Notes: a model not told the origin generated them from the sequence alone. 64,000 nt of DNA from Cinclus cinclus (GCF_963662255.1 NC_085048.1:102840229-102904228), one strand, 5' to 3'; shown: positions 49,169-62,573, numbered from the stretch's first letter. Program-made: numbers and translations.

Positions 49169-50827
49169 AAATGACACCAAAATAAAACAAAATATGTTCG
49201 GTGCAGCTGTTCAAGCCAAATCCATTTTTAGTTAATCTTCCAAGCAGGAATTCAAAATCAAAGTAAAAATCCTTGCCAACTGGAACTCTACAGCTTGATG
49301 GGAAAGTTAGAAAGAAATTAATTGGTTTTAAAATAGTTGTAACTGTATTGTGATGGAGCGTGAAGTGCTCATCTACTCCTAATTGCCAGTCAGTTTGGAC
49401 CTGGGGAATTAAGGCTTGCTCAGGGGAATCTTTTTTTCAGAAAAGAAAAATAGTTGGGCTGTCTTGCATGGCACATTGTATAAACTGTCAGGACTCTGAA
49501 AACATGTGCTTTTTCCACTTTATGCTGCCTTTTTGCAGTAATGCAAACCAGCAGAAGATGTGGAAAACAATGAGACTGCCAAATGCCACCACAGAGCTCC
49601 TTGGGGGAATTGCTGTTCTCTCTGAGACAGCTCAGCCTCTGATCCTGCCCCAAAGGGATGCTCCAGTAGGGCAATGGTTCTCCTGGCCCTGGGTAGCTTC
49701 TGCCTGGAATAATCTGGGATCAGATGCTGTGCTGGTCCCTCCCATCATCTGGTCCTGGTTGCTCATACATAGGTCCATGACAGGAATCTTTTCCCATTGG
49801 ATTAGGGGTGTCAGTAACCACACAACGCTTACTCACAGTGTGATGGAGCAGAATTTGCTCCCCAGTCTTTGTGATGGCCTTTAGCCTCTCTCCCCTCAAT
49901 TTTGGGAACACAGAAATTCCTGTGCTGAATCAGACTAATGCTTCAGTGTTCCAGCAGCAGCAGCTGACCTAAAACCCCATTAAGGAGACAGATGTGCTTC
50001 AAAATTCTTTCTACCTCATGGCTGATGTTTCAAAATGTGAGAGCAAAAATCCGCTGCCTGCACAGTCTCTATAAAAAGGGTACAATAACACCTTCACTTC
50101 CCAGGAACAGTGCTGAGCCTAGACCATTAGCAAAACATTTCCAAGTCCTGGACTTAAATTAGCAAAGCTCAACTACTTTTACTTCCCAAAGATCTGCTCC
50201 TTTTAAGGAAATGTACATTTGATTTAGAGGTTTTCCTGGTGTTCAAAGGGGACTTGGACCTGTTTCTCAGCCTCTTGTGTTTGATGGCATTTGTGCATGT
50301 AAAGCACCTTCATAAGAGGATTATTCATTACTTCTCACTTTGAGTGAATGCACTGTTTTCCAGCTAAACCATCCTGTTTGAGTTGTGCTGTCCTGTGCAG
50401 AGGTATGCCTTCAGATCCCAGTTTTTGTTTTCTTAATACTTTTGAAGTTACTTGTTCCTAAAATATGACTCTCAGTAAACATTTCAGTGCTTTAATTTGG
50501 CTTAAATTTACACTTGAATATTAAAGTTCCAAAATAGCTTTATGAGCAAATAAAAATATGATGGCTCTGGGAGCCTTTATTTTCGATATCTTTTAGTTAT
50601 GTTAAACTCTGTACTCAAGTAACTGCCTTATAAACAGCTTTATATTGTGCTTGATTGCAAGTCATTTGAACAACATTCCATAATGGGTTGCAAATGGCAT
50701 AACATTATGTGCCCCAGTTTCTGCAGCCAGAATGAACAAGATAATTGGAAGGGTTGATGATAAAAGTGGACATAAAAAACATAACCTTAAATCTAAACCC
50801 TCTACATCAGAAGTAATAGAACAAAGT

Positions 50828-50848
50828 AAAAAAAAAAAAAAAAAAAAA
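50828..50848. repeat. 21-base A-run
   Basis: Twenty-one consecutive A follow GT and precede CAAACCC. No retroposed copy or target duplication is visible beside it. Confidence 0.9.
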
Positions 50849-52973
50849 CAAACCCATATATTTTTGCTCTCAGAAGCGACATAAGCCAGCTCATTCCTGC
50901 TTACTGAAATGCTTTTTCTTATCATATTCCAAGTAAAATTTTTATTTCCTTTAAAGCTGTGCTTGCTGTGACAAAAAATGATTGCATAAATATTTTTTCC
51001 TCACCTTTGGAAAGCTGGTTCTCTCTGAGAATCAATTAGTTAGCTGTCAGAAGGAAATCTGGATCATATATTTTGGAACACTTAGTGGGCAGAGCAGTGT
51101 TGAAACACCCGTGGCAAATGTTCATTACTTGAGGTCTGGCAAAATTAAAAGTGCAGCACAGGACTGACATTTTTTCCCCCTGCTGGAGAGAAGCCTGTAT
51201 AATTAGATGCTTATATTTCTTTCCAAGGTGTAAACCTTTTAGATTTGTGTGAATGTTGCCATCAGCTACAAAAATGGGAAATAGCAGAAAAAATGGTCAG
51301 TACTTGTGGTATTTTGCAAAATCTTGATTGCAGAAATGTCATCAAGTCAGTAAAAGATATACACATTTTCCAATTATTATCTCAAAAACCTTGGTATTTC
51401 AAGTACTTTCTGAAACATATCCAGAAACTTATGAGACCCCAGTTCCTCACGGTGCAGCCTCTTATGCCCCTCCCAAAAAATAAACCTCAAACCCACCAAC
51501 AAAATATCTTGCCTGAGAAGTTCTGACAGAAACGAAAGCATTGTTAAGTGAGGGACGTGTGTGCCTCCTTTGTGTGGGCAGTGTTTTGGGTGTCGGCTGT
51601 TTGATGATCATACATTTTAATTAAGGCAGGGCACGGGGATGTGTGCACTTTATTTGAGCTTGTTTTCCCTTGTAAGCCTAATGAACTTACTGAGCCCCAC
51701 AAGCAGGAACAAGCCTGTCAGGTCCCTTTGCCAGCAGACTCTGGCACAGATCACTGAGCTGAGAGTATGAGATGGCATCACTCAAGAGAGGGGATGATCC
51801 AATTCTATAGAAATCCAGTTACTGTTCATGGTAAAATCCAGTACTCTAAGGTGAGGCAAATTTCCCTCCTACCTTCCTGTGAGGAAGGTGATACACTGGG
51901 GGAGAAAGATGTTTCCCAGATGCATTTCTAGGATCAAATGCTTTTGGAGGTGGCTGCAACATTTAAATTCTGGCTTTCTAAGTGCTTGTTTTATCAGCTG
52001 CTCTCAAGCTTATGAGCTGCAGCTGGATGGATTGTGGTCCTTTTGGGAAGTGTCCCTTGGTTTTATTTCATCACAGTCTGAGAGCTGTAACCATGAATTC
52101 CTGTGCAGTCACCTTTATGTGCACTACACTGCAGTAAAAGCAAATTGCTCACGTTTTGGTTTTTGTTTTGATTTGATTTGACTGGAACAGTCTTTCCTGA
52201 CTTCTGTGCAGGAGAAGAGAGTGAGGCAGGAAGATCAGTTTTCACAGGGATGGTCCCAATGGTTAGAGCAGCAGTCGAGGATGAGGATTTCTGCGCCTTT
52301 CCCTGCCTCAGCCATGGCTCACTGTCACTGACACAATTCATGTCCCCTTTCTGAGCTCAAGTTCACAGGGATTTGTGTCTGACACAGTGAGATAGCATTG
52401 GCTCATGTGGTGCTGAGGGAATGGCGTGTAGCTGAAGCAGTGACTCGGACCAGGTCCTGCTCTTGTTTGATTACATCTGCCTGTAAGCCATGCCTGAGCT
52501 TCCTTCCTCTATTAAACGATACTGTAATCCCAGATTTGTACATTAGGGAATCCCTTCAGTAGGTAACCTCAAAGTGGCCAGCGGTACAAAACGTGTGCAA
52601 GAATGGGGTCTGTTAGGGGAAGCCCCGTAAAATGGTGGGAGATTCTTGGGAATCACCCCAATAGCCCTGGAAATGGTTCTTTGTGTGAGTCACAAACAGC
52701 ATGGACCTTTCTCAGGAGAAGCAAAAGACAATTTCTCTGGAGTTGATTTCTGTGGTGCCATTGCCTCTTTACCGGTGCGGGGAGAGGAGGCTGGAAGCAG
52801 GCATAGGCCTGGAGGCGTGGGATGCTCCAAAGGGCCGTTAAGTACCACGGCCTGAACTGAAGCCGCTTTTTTTTTTTCCTGTGGAGATCAAACAGGAGGA
52901 GGTCTCAGACAGCCGGGGAGTGCTGATGTACATATTTATGTTAGTGTATAATTTGTGTGTATTTTATCTATGC

Positions 52974-53062
52974 CGATGGCCGTCTGGGCCGGCGCGCTGA
53001 GGCACCACCTGTGTGCGTGCGCCACCTGCCGGCCGCGATGCCCTCCCCGATTTTTCCCGCCG
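52974..53062. promoter_or_regulatory. CpG-dense patch with two CACCTG E-boxes
   Basis: Thirteen CpG dinucleotides fall within 89 bp, while the rest of the window is strongly CpG-depleted. Two CACCTG E-boxes lie at 53006-53011 and 53023-53028 in the same orientation, 17 bp apart, a word bound by ZEB/SNAIL-type repressors and some bHLH factors. Scattered CpGs continue on both sides (about 52780-53120). CpG survives where DNA stays unmethylated in the germ line, so this may be a small CpG island at a promoter, a first exon or an active enhancer. It is shorter than formal CpG-island limits. Confidence 0.4.
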
Positions 53063-56000
53063 CTTTCTGTGGGACCCAGGGATGAGTCGTGAGGGGATTT
53101 GGCTTAGGAGGGAACCGCCTGGGCAGGCTGCAGGTATTTGGAACTGTGGGAGATGTCCACATGCCCTGTTACATGGCATCCGCATTTATCCCGCCTTATT
53201 TTTAAGTTTCTCCAAGCTGTCAGCCCCAGAGGAAACATCCCCCTCAGTGGAGATGCCCGGTTATCTTTCAGTCTCTGACTGAGTTAATGGCAGCAGGGAT
53301 TCCTTTCAAGGCACCCTGTTCTCCATTAGCAGTTACTCCCACACAGGGCTGCTCTTGCAGTGCTCCTTTGTGGTGCTGGAAGTCCCACGTTGTTCCAGCC
53401 CTCTCTGATGGGAGCACACAGCCAGAAAGGCCTGGATTTGCCCTGGATTTGCCCTGTGTACCCTGTGGGCACAGCTGGCCTGAAGCAAGTAGCCCTCAGT
53501 CCTTGGATGTGTGCTGGGGATGCATCCTAGGGCCCTGGAGAGCTAAGCTGTCCTCTCAGATCCACTCTTGCCCCATGGAGCACTTGGAGTGATCTGCTCC
53601 CCGTGGGCACATCTGGATAGGTGGCAAAAGCTGAGGAAGACAAGTCTGGGTCAGCATTTCTTATCAAAGACAGGTACAGAGCAAGTTTATTTAAGCTGTA
53701 TTTGACTTGCCTAAAAAAAAGCCAAAGAGGAATGCAGCTCTTGGCTCCTCGGTACAATTATGTTTTATTTGATGCTTGATGTCTAATTCCTGCAATTTTA
53801 GTGCTCGTATTAATTATTTTTTAAGATTTTGATTAATAGGTCCAGGGGTTGGCTTGTTTGTCTGTTTATCCCCCAGTGATTTTCACTAAATAAGAAATCC
53901 ACACAGTTCACTGAGCTGACTGAAGTGATTCTGCTGCTGTTTCCCTAGTTCCCATGCAGTACTTCTCATGGACAGATGAGGCTGCTATGGAACTGGTCAT
54001 TTCAGCTGGGCCAGTGATATTTAGGGGACTGTCCCCTCCCTGCTTGATACTTGCTGAGGGCTCTAACAAGCCTTGATGCAAGTAGTTACTCCTGCCTGGC
54101 TTCTTCGAGTCTAGGTCACTATGAAGTAGGATAACAGAGGGCTGGTTACCCTTGAAAAGTGCTTGAAGGCTTTAGGTGGTGCTGAAGGTGACCACCAGTG
54201 TTGCAGTGTGACACCTGTACCAGTTCTTCCATGTTCTGTGCGGGTGTCACCTCACCACAAGCACATCTGAGCTTTGGTTAGCATTTAGAGGGCACTGGGC
54301 TGCCTCGAGAGCTGCTTCTCTCTTCTGCCAAAGCATTCCTGCCTGGACTGCTCCTGCAGTTTTTTACCACAACACTAAGCTTGTAGATATTAAAGCACTG
54401 TCAGCTGAAATTCCTGGCTCCACCACTGACTTTCAAATTTGTAGTCTGGCCTTAAGCTTAGCACAAGCAAATGCTTATTTAGTTGTTTTGCAAGTATGAG
54501 GCAAATGTATAATAAATTGTATGATTTAATGACATCACCAGATTTCTGACTAATCAAGAACTCTCCAGAAGCAAACAATAAATGGCAACAAAGCATATCC
54601 TTGGAGTAGATTTTATGTACAAAACCCTGAGCATTAGCAATCTCATTTTTAGTAATGAGCTAAAAAGCACAGGATCAGCTTTTAGGATCAAAGATACATT
54701 CTGTTCTACACATAACAACACATGGTATGGTACACATACATGATGTGCAACAAGCAGCACACCTGACACCCCCCCAGCCAGTGAAAAGCAGTCTCCAGGC
54801 AGAACTGTTTGGTACTCTTATAAATCCGAAAGAAAATCAGGTTGTATTGTCCCAAGAAAGAGCATCTAGTTAGAGCAGCCCAAAACATTATTTTTCCCCA
54901 GGGAAGCATATTGAATGAACCACATTATTCTCCAGATAATGGACAAAAACCTTCTTTATTATGAAAACTTTATGCCCTTTCATAAGCATTAATAATGCTG
55001 GGGGTGTGTGGGTGGGAGAGCAGGTGGGTAAGAGTGCTAAACGGAAAAGCAAAAAGCAGAGCTATGAGGCTGTAATTTCTTATGAAATATTGCTCCATAT
55101 GATACCTCTTTGCTTTTGAACATTTTTATAGAAGAGAAATACTTTGCATTTCCTGTAGTCTTCAAGTTTTTGCTGTTTTTTGTGACTGCAGTACTTCTGA
55201 AAGGCAGTGGGGAGGGGATAGCTTAGGAAAGCCTTTATTTATCCCAGTGATGTACTGTAACGACATCAGTGGAAATCTCCTTGTGCTCTGGGCCAGTGCC
55301 TGAATTTTGTCTAAAATCATCTCCTAGGCTCAGAGCAATATCCCTCTCCAGCTCTCCAAGCCTCCTGAGATGGGACTCACTGTTGCTCTTCCAAAAACAT
55401 TTTCCTGTGCTTTAAAAACTGGGTGGTTTTCCCTCGTAATCCTCTTTGGAGGTCACAGAGCAATAGTGGCAGCAGAGGCTGCTGCACACAGGGATGGATT
55501 CAGGGGATTGTTGGGATGAGCTCCATGTAAGAGTACCTGGAACCCTTCCATCTTCTGTTTGCAAAAATTCTGTCATTGAATCTGATTCCTACATTGTGGC
55601 TACCAAATGTTTCAGCTTCACAGCTCTGGCTCATGTAGTAGTAATGGCCCTGGAGGTTTTTCAACCTGTTTGCCTCACTAATGCTATTGTAAAATTCTGA
55701 AATATTCCCCACAGTTACTAGTAAGGGTTTAGGACTGTCCTGTTATGAGAATTCCAAGGAGAATTTCCATTCAGCATCCAGAAAACTTTATTAGGACAGA
55801 AACTCTTTTATGAAGTGGTCAGATTGAAGTTTGTCTTCATAGTTGCACAGTTTTTTTCATGGCTGAAAGTAAAATCCAGTGAGCTGAAAAATTCACTATA
55901 TAGACCTCACTATCCAGCTTCTGTCTAAATTAAAGAAAGACTCCATTTTAAAGAATAATAACATAATAAAAAACAATTAACACGAGAATGAATATTTGCA

Positions 56001-57740
56001 GCCCTATTAGTCAGAAGCGGGAGAAGTAATGAGCAAGATTAAAATCAGTGCTGGCCTTTCCTGTTAGAAGTGTATGGGCGTTTAATGAATTTTAATGGGA
56101 AAAGGAAGCTTATAATTGATCTATTTGTAAGAACTTTATTCAGCAGGGTTTGAGTGATTGCTGTTGGCTTTCACTCCTGGTGCTCCCCTTTGTCACCTCA
56201 GCCTGTGCATTGGGAACACTGGATCTATATTTATTTATGTAATCAGGCAAACATGGGAAGTGTGCTATTGATTGCATGGACTGGAAACGTGTAACCAGGA
56301 CCAAAAAAAAGGGGAATTGGAAAAGGAACCAGCTGCTCAGAGGTTGCTACAACCACCTAAAGAGTTAGACAGGAGCAGAGGAGTCATTTGAAAGAGGTAA
56401 CTGTGTCAGCCTGGAGAAATGCTTTTGGCTCTCCACACACTTAACACTCAACAGTTATAGGGGGACATGTGAGAAAAAGAGATTCCTACAGGAACCTCTG
56501 GCTGGGCAATTTGCTCTGGTCCATAAAAGAAGGCAGAGAACAGCAGAGCAAAGGCAGTCTCAGCCTACATAACTAGCAGGGAGAATGCTGCAACATGAAT
56601 TAATTTTCATTAAAAAGGTGCATGAAATAGCAGGAGGACAAACTGCAAGTCTCTGCAGATGGAAAGGGCAATGGGAGGAAGGCACCAGCAGGGAAAATGC
56701 TGCAAATTGGTGTTTTGGAGAAAAGGCAAATACATTCACCCTGTCAGCTGCGGGAGGTTGCTCCTTATTGCAGGCTGTGTGTGGTAGCTAAGATGTGTTG
56801 GTTCTCGTGGCTTTGGGGATTGTTAGTTTGGGGTGGTTTTAGTACCTGAAAATCCTCAAAAACAGCTGCAAAAAAATCTAACGACTATGAGTTTTCCAGA
56901 CACTGACAATGCTGCAGACCAGTGGTCTGCAAAGAAACCCAGAAGGAACTTTTCCCTTCTTGCAGAGATCAATCCATTTGCCACAAACACAACCGATGTT
57001 GAAAGGAATGTCAAACTTTAAGGTTTCAATTGGCAGCAGGGGAAGACGAGTTGCCAAAATGTGTCTTTGTTTTGTGTTTCTGAAAGCCTCAACTCCTCCT
57101 AGTGGGAGACTTTCATGTTTGACCCCTGCACAGATATGCTTGCATGTCATTTAATCTGCTGTGGCCTAGTCAGAAGGCTCTGGCTAAAAGAAATGTCCCA
57201 GGAAGCAGATCCAGAGAAGCTGACCCATGGAGAGCTCTGCACTGCTCTGATTTTAGTATTAGTGGTGATTTTTGGGGTGCATCAGCGCGGGCTGCACTCA
57301 CTAGGTGTCTGGTGGGGGGTAATACCCATGTGGGAAGAAGCAATGGGATTTGGTCCCTGGAGCTTCCCAAATGCAGGTTTTCTGTGTGGGTGTGAGCACT
57401 CTAGTAGCTGCAGGAACTTCACTGTACCCCCTGTGCATGAGAAAATCCTAAGGAAAAAGGGATTACAGTAACACGGATCTGTGGAAATAACTAAAAAGGC
57501 AGAATTTCAGGGACGATTTCAGAGCAGATGTGAGTTCTTACTGACAGTTCTTACTTACAGGACAGCTCTGAAACTGTGTAATTACTTTGTAATAAGTTGT
57601 ACAGGATCCTTTCTAATTATTACATGTGCAAATAAGTGAGAAGGGTTTTGTAAATGTAGTGGTCAGAGAAGGAGAGTAATTGAAAAGTTAATTCTAATCA
57701 TATGCTATGCTCATGCATTGATTTTTAAATTCATATTATC

Positions 57741-57823
57741 CATTAATTAGTTAATACCTGTAAAGTGCATTGAAGATAGAAAGTGCTAGAAATTACTATG
57801 GACTATTGTTACTATCATTATCC
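57741..57823 (+). mobile_element. Fossil SINE/LINE 3' tail, copy 2
   Basis: TTAATACCTGTAAAGTGCATTGAAGATAGAAAGTGCTAG followed by ATTACTA..ATTGTTACTATCATTATCC matches the same old tail as the copy at 49081, in the same orientation. The central GTAAAGTGC and AAGTGCTAG words correspond to the paired GTAAAGCGC and AGGCGCTAT parts of the consensus after CpG loss, and the ATT-rich end corresponds to the terminal ATT run. Confidence 0.5.
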
Positions 57824-58396
57824 ACTAAGTTTAATTATTTCTTATACATTTTAAGTGGATTATTGAGATATAAACTTGGCAAAGATGAATTCACACTGTC
57901 CTCAGAATCCTGGTGAAGTGAGCTGTTGCAGTAGCCATCCATACAAATCAGGAGACTACCTTGTTTATGCAGATTGATACAGAAACCTTCTTAGGTTTGT
58001 CCTACACAAACATTCCATCTTCTGGCTTCTCTGTCCCCCAAAACACTCCTCATTAAAGGCCAGTCTGGCATACCTTCAGCCCAGCCTGGTGGTGGTATTG
58101 CTACAGAGGGATGTGTCACAGGGCTGACCAGTGATTTATGACCCTGGAAGACAAGAAACAGGATTATAGCACAAAGATGAGAAGATTCTGAATTTCCCTG
58201 TGGGGCCAGCATATTTCTGTCACACTTTGAAGTAAGGGAGTTGTCTTTAAAGTGATAGTATCTTTAACAGGATCTGGTTGTAGTTGGTTCTCTTTTCTTT
58301 CAATGTCTGTAATCATGATGAAACCCTCTGTCTTTGTCCTTCATTCTTGTCTGAGCTTTGGAAGGTTGTATGGAAAATAACTGTTTCTATTCAGCC

Positions 58397-58424
58397 TTTT
58401 TTATTTATATATTTATTTATAAAT
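58397..58424. repeat. TTTA/TATTTAT simple repeat
   Basis: T-run followed by TTTATATATTTATTTATAAAT. It is AT-rich low-complexity sequence. Confidence 0.75.
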
Positions 58425-58717
58425 AGCTGCTTTTGAGGGAAGCATCAACATCTGATCCTCTTGGAAGAAAACTTCTGGGAGGTTTTCCTTTCAGTTTGGT
58501 CCAAACTGCTTTCCCCCGCCCCTGTGATAGATCAGGGATATCCTGGGTTTGTGTAAAGTTGAAGATAGTCTAGTTCCAGATCCTGCTTTATTTCCAAAAG
58601 TAATTTCTCAGCTGCACATGTTCCCGTGGCTGTTTGCAACAGGGCTCTGTGTTCTGCATTTTTCCAAATGTTTTGATTTTAATGCTTATAAGAACCACTG
58701 CTAAAAAAATCTCCCAC

Positions 58718-58748
58718 AAAAAAAAAAAAAGAAAAAAGAAAAAGAAAA
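58718..58748. repeat. A-rich purine repeat
   Basis: Thirteen A followed by GAAAAAA, GAAAAA and GAAAA. It is a decayed A-run or GAAAA microsatellite. Confidence 0.85.
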
Positions 58749-61700
58749 TTAATAAAACCACATTTGCGCTATTTTAAAAGACATTTATCAATCAGCCAGG
58801 ATTTTCTGACACATGGCTGACTTTCTAAATTCTCTTTAACATATTTCCATTTTTGGAAACGTAAGGAAGTGCCACTTGGATTACTGCAACTGTGTGTGGA
58901 TTTTAGTTGACAAGAGAAAAAAGTAGGCAATGTGATTTTTTTTCCTAATTATTTTTTGTTAGCTGTTTCCCTCTTCTAATTTTGTTTCTGTCATTTTCTT
59001 TGTCTAAATGTCATTCTCCATTTAAAAAGAGGTGAGAACCAAGACTGGTAAGTTGTAATTGAGCAGGTTATGAGTCCAGGACTCCTTGCAAGTAATGGAA
59101 AGCCATGTTCTGAAGCCTGTGAGTTTTGGGAGAAATTCTGAAATATCTAACTGGTCTCTGCTTCCGTAGCACTGAATTCCTATTAAAAAATTGGGGAAGT
59201 TTGTTTCCTTTTGTAATCATAACTTCCTGTTAGTCAGTTCTGGGGTCTTAGGCTGTGGCATCATATCCCCAGTCCTTCAGGACTGAACCCAGTTGTCCCT
59301 ATCCACAGATATTAGAGAGTTACAGTCTGTTCTTTAGCCTTGAAGAGCATTGGGTGAGTCAGCCTAGGGCATCTCACATGGTGCTGAAGCTGCAAGAGTT
59401 TGCTGTGCACAGATCTTTGTGCAAATTGTTTATCTAATGTTGCAAGCAGAGAAAATGCTCATCCCTGAAGGTTGGGGGTTGGGGTTCTTGGCCTCTAATA
59501 TTTCCTTGTTGGAAACAATTGTTTCAACTACAACCTACCAGTTTATTTTCAGAACCACTTGCCTTTGGCTTTTTTCATACCCCTGCTGTGACAAAATGTA
59601 CAGCAATGAGATTCTCTTTCCTCTCCCTGTGTATTCCAAACATTATGGTGTGTGCATCTCAAATTGCTGGGAAGTGACTGAGGTCAGCGGGATTTTGCTG
59701 ACTGTTCTCAAGGATTGGTTTGTGCTTCACTTAGATTAAATCTTATTTCTTGGAATTACTAAGTTGCCCTCTCTCTGTTTTAGCTCTGTTTCATTCAGTT
59801 TAGAATGTCCACTCTGGTCTGTCATGTCTGTGGCTGTGCAAGCCACACACAGAGATTTTCTCTACCCATGAATTTCCTGCTCCACTTAAAAACTCCAACA
59901 AGCCAAAGAACTCCTCACTCCAATGCCCAGTTTCCTGAGTTCATGCATCTCCTCTGGAACTGATTAAATAGTAATAGCTCAAAGGACGATGCTTAGAATA
60001 GAAATCCTGATTTCGGTGTTCCTTTTTGTTTTGCTATTCCCATTCATAAGCAAATAGACCAAAATCTGCAGTAATGTGCATATCATTGCAGCATGGTGTT
60101 GTAATGATACAGCATGTAACGTTAAGTTAGCACTAGATAGAGTAGTTCACTTACCTAATATATTGAACACAACCTAATTAAATATTTAATGAATTTTTCC
60201 TGCTGAGAAGAATCAGTGGAATAACTAACGAATGTGTTCCTGGAGATGAAAGTTGCAGAGGAAGGTGATCTGTGGGGGATTGTTGTTCATTCAATAACCT
60301 CATGAGCTGCCTTGCTAATTACTGTGCACCTTCCTTCCAAGAGGGGCACTGCATACGTTGATATGTAGATGCATGTTTCAGTGGCCTGAAACCAGTGAAA
60401 AACTTCAAAGTCTTACTGCATGACATGATGGTAGATGTTCAGTTGATTACTGTTTGCTGAACTGACAGTAAAGTTATGGTTTGGTCCTTCCTTACTTTAA
60501 TGTGAGTGCAGCTTTGCAGTGAGAAATGCCCACATACTAAATGGGACACTCAGATTTAACTGATTCTGCCTCTTTCCTTTGCAGGAACCAGAGGTCTAAA
60601 GGTGTATCTTGTAAATTTTAGGAGCACAGTCTTTTTATGAACTATATTGAGAACAGTCCTCTCCTTTAGTGGTTCTATAGTTAGGTCCCACACCATGGCT
60701 GGGGGTCTTGGGTGCTATTGCAGTGCAAATAAATAAGCGAGGCTTAGGGTGGATAATACACTGCAGTCCTTATTCCATCCTGAATGCCATTGTCAGAATT
60801 GATAATTAATTAATTTCTGGAGCCACTGGTATCTGCACAGGGCTAGAGCAAGTGAACAGTTCATCTCTTTGCAGGCATCTTCCTTTTGCTGTCCTGTAGT
60901 TTCCATCTGATGTGAAGGCAATGACTTTAGATCCAGCTGGGCTTTAATCCCAGCTAAAGCATAGAATTTCACTAGGCACTGTGATAGTTTTACTGCCATG
61001 CCATTGACTCTCCTTTTCTGTGCAACTTTTCTTGTTTTTCTCATCAGAACTAATCTGTAGATAGCAATAAAAAAAAAAGGAAAAAGGTGTGTTCCTCTGT
61101 TCAGCCACTGTGTTCACTGGGCCCTTTACTGACACTGTGAATGAGCCCAAAGGGCTCTGAACAGCCCCTTCACACGTGCTATTGCCATCTTCCACCGGAG
61201 CCCTGTGAGGAATTGCCAGTGCGCTGGAGACCCTGGGTTTGCTCAGATGTGAGATATAAACCCCAAGAAATACTGCAGTCCTTTTTAAACTGCTGGAGCA
61301 GCACAGAAAACACACTCAATAGGAAGTGCCATGTTCCTTTAGATAAGCTCTGAATGCTTTGCTTCATAGGAGCCCCAACACTGGAGGGTTTTGTCGTTGT
61401 TGCTGTTGGGTTTTTCTTCTGTTATTTTCCTTTTGTTTGCTTGGTTTTTAATTAAAAAGGAATTGGGGGGAAAAAGCTCAGTTCTAAAGAATATGGAGAG
61501 GAAAATGGGAATTATCAGAACTGCAACTGGTATAAAGGAAATGAATGCTATCGCAGGCACATCTGCTGGAGAGGTTGTGTTACCCCCGCTGCTTTTTACT
61601 ACCTTAAAGGGCTTTTGTTTTGGAATTCTTTATTTCTTGCCGCAGGAGCTGTGCAGAACTAAGCAGCCCTCAGATGAAACCTGGGTTAGGGCTGGCAGGG

Positions 61701-62259
61701 TGGCGTTACAGGTTAACTTGTCAGGAAATGAGCTGTTCCCGAGATGCTGTCCTGGCTCTGGAGCCCAAACAAAGAGGGACATTGTGGAAAGCAATACTCC
61801 AGATGCTGTGACCTGGCCACTGGCTTTGGGAAGTGCTGAGCTGGACTTGGGCTTGCAGTGAGGACATGAGATTCATATGGACTGATGTGCAAATATCTCC
61901 TGTGAGTGTTCCTTAGTTTTAGGCTATACTTTCATTACTTGGTTTCCAATTTTGTACTCAAGGACCCATGCTTGGCTGGATGAATGGTTTTGTTTGTGTT
62001 TTTAAACCAGTCTGGTATTTAAAGTGACACCAGGGAAACCTTCAGAAGAATCTAATTTTGCTGCTCTGTAGATACGTAATCCTAGTAAAGATGTGAAAAC
62101 CTTAGGATGGGAAGTTTGGATAATTTGGAAGTCCCTGGAATTGTTTCCCACTGAGCTGCACAGTGGAAGTTGTCAGTAAAGCATCAAGAGACAGGGAGAA
62201 ATTGGCTTCTTCAACAGAACACTGGTGTCTCTGTGACAAAGTAAGTGGTGAATAAATAA

Positions 62260-62399
62260 CCAATGATTTCAGAACAGAGCCCACCGTACTGCAGGCAAAA
62301 CCTGAAATTTTGGGAGATTTGTTGTAAATTACAAAATCCTGCCCTACCAAGGAAGGAGCTGGATATAAAAGGCCATCACATAACCATGAGTCAGGCAGA
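62260..62399 (+). promoter_or_regulatory. Promoter-like layout: CCAAT, TATAAAAGG, AP-1 site
   Basis: CCAAT at 62260-62264 is followed by a consensus TATAAAAGG at 62364-62372 and a perfect AP-1 word TGAGTCA at 62387-62393. A start would be expected near 62395, directly before a GTGAGT donor-like site at 62400. No open frame or exon downstream on this strand is convincing, so it may be a chance arrangement or the promoter of a non-coding RNA. Confidence 0.25.
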
Positions 62400-62567
62400 G
62401 TGAGTGGGTGACTGATTTAAATGTTTTTTTTTGCTAAATTAAGATGATTGTAGACAAAAAACAGTGTTACAAACCATTGGAGGTCTGTCCTGTTGTAGAT
62501 TAGTTTTGCTTAAGCACATAGAGCTTTATAAAAAAATGCAGTGAGTAATCACTTTTTGCAAAAATGT

Positions 62568-62573
62568 TTTATT
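62568..62573 (-). terminator. AATAAA poly(A) signal on the minus strand
   Basis: TTTATT on the plus strand reads AATAAA on the minus strand, 65 bp after the stop codon of the candidate terminal exon 62639-62834. Position and spacing suit a short 3' untranslated region. Confidence 0.3.

Larger units (their letters stand above)
47526..52599. other. Unique stretch with one fossil SINE/LINE tail, no gene recognised
   Basis: The tail at 49081-49168 and the A-run at 50828 are listed separately. A 174-codon open frame at 49360-49884 contains a TTTTTGCAG acceptor-like site near 49540 but has no recognisable product; I treat it as chance. Confidence 0.5.
53283..62259. other. Unique stretch, no gene recognised
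   Basis: It holds a fossil SINE/LINE tail (57741-57823) and simple repeats at 58397 and 58718. A well-formed acceptor (CTGCCTCTTTCCTTTGCAG) ends at about 60585 but has no good donor or long frame after it. Nothing else is supported. Confidence 0.5.

Noticed and set aside
49360..49884. 174-codon open frame with an internal acceptor-like site
   Set aside because: Length is within what chance gives across six frames of 64 kb; no motif recognised and no good donor.
50828..50848. A-run as the tail of a processed pseudogene
   Set aside because: No coding-like or retroposon-like sequence precedes it on either strand and no flanking direct repeat was seen.
61391..61861. 156-codon plus-strand open frame with a hydrophobic start
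   Set aside because: The hydrophobic start comes from a T-rich tract and the rest has no recognisable feature; another frame overlaps it.
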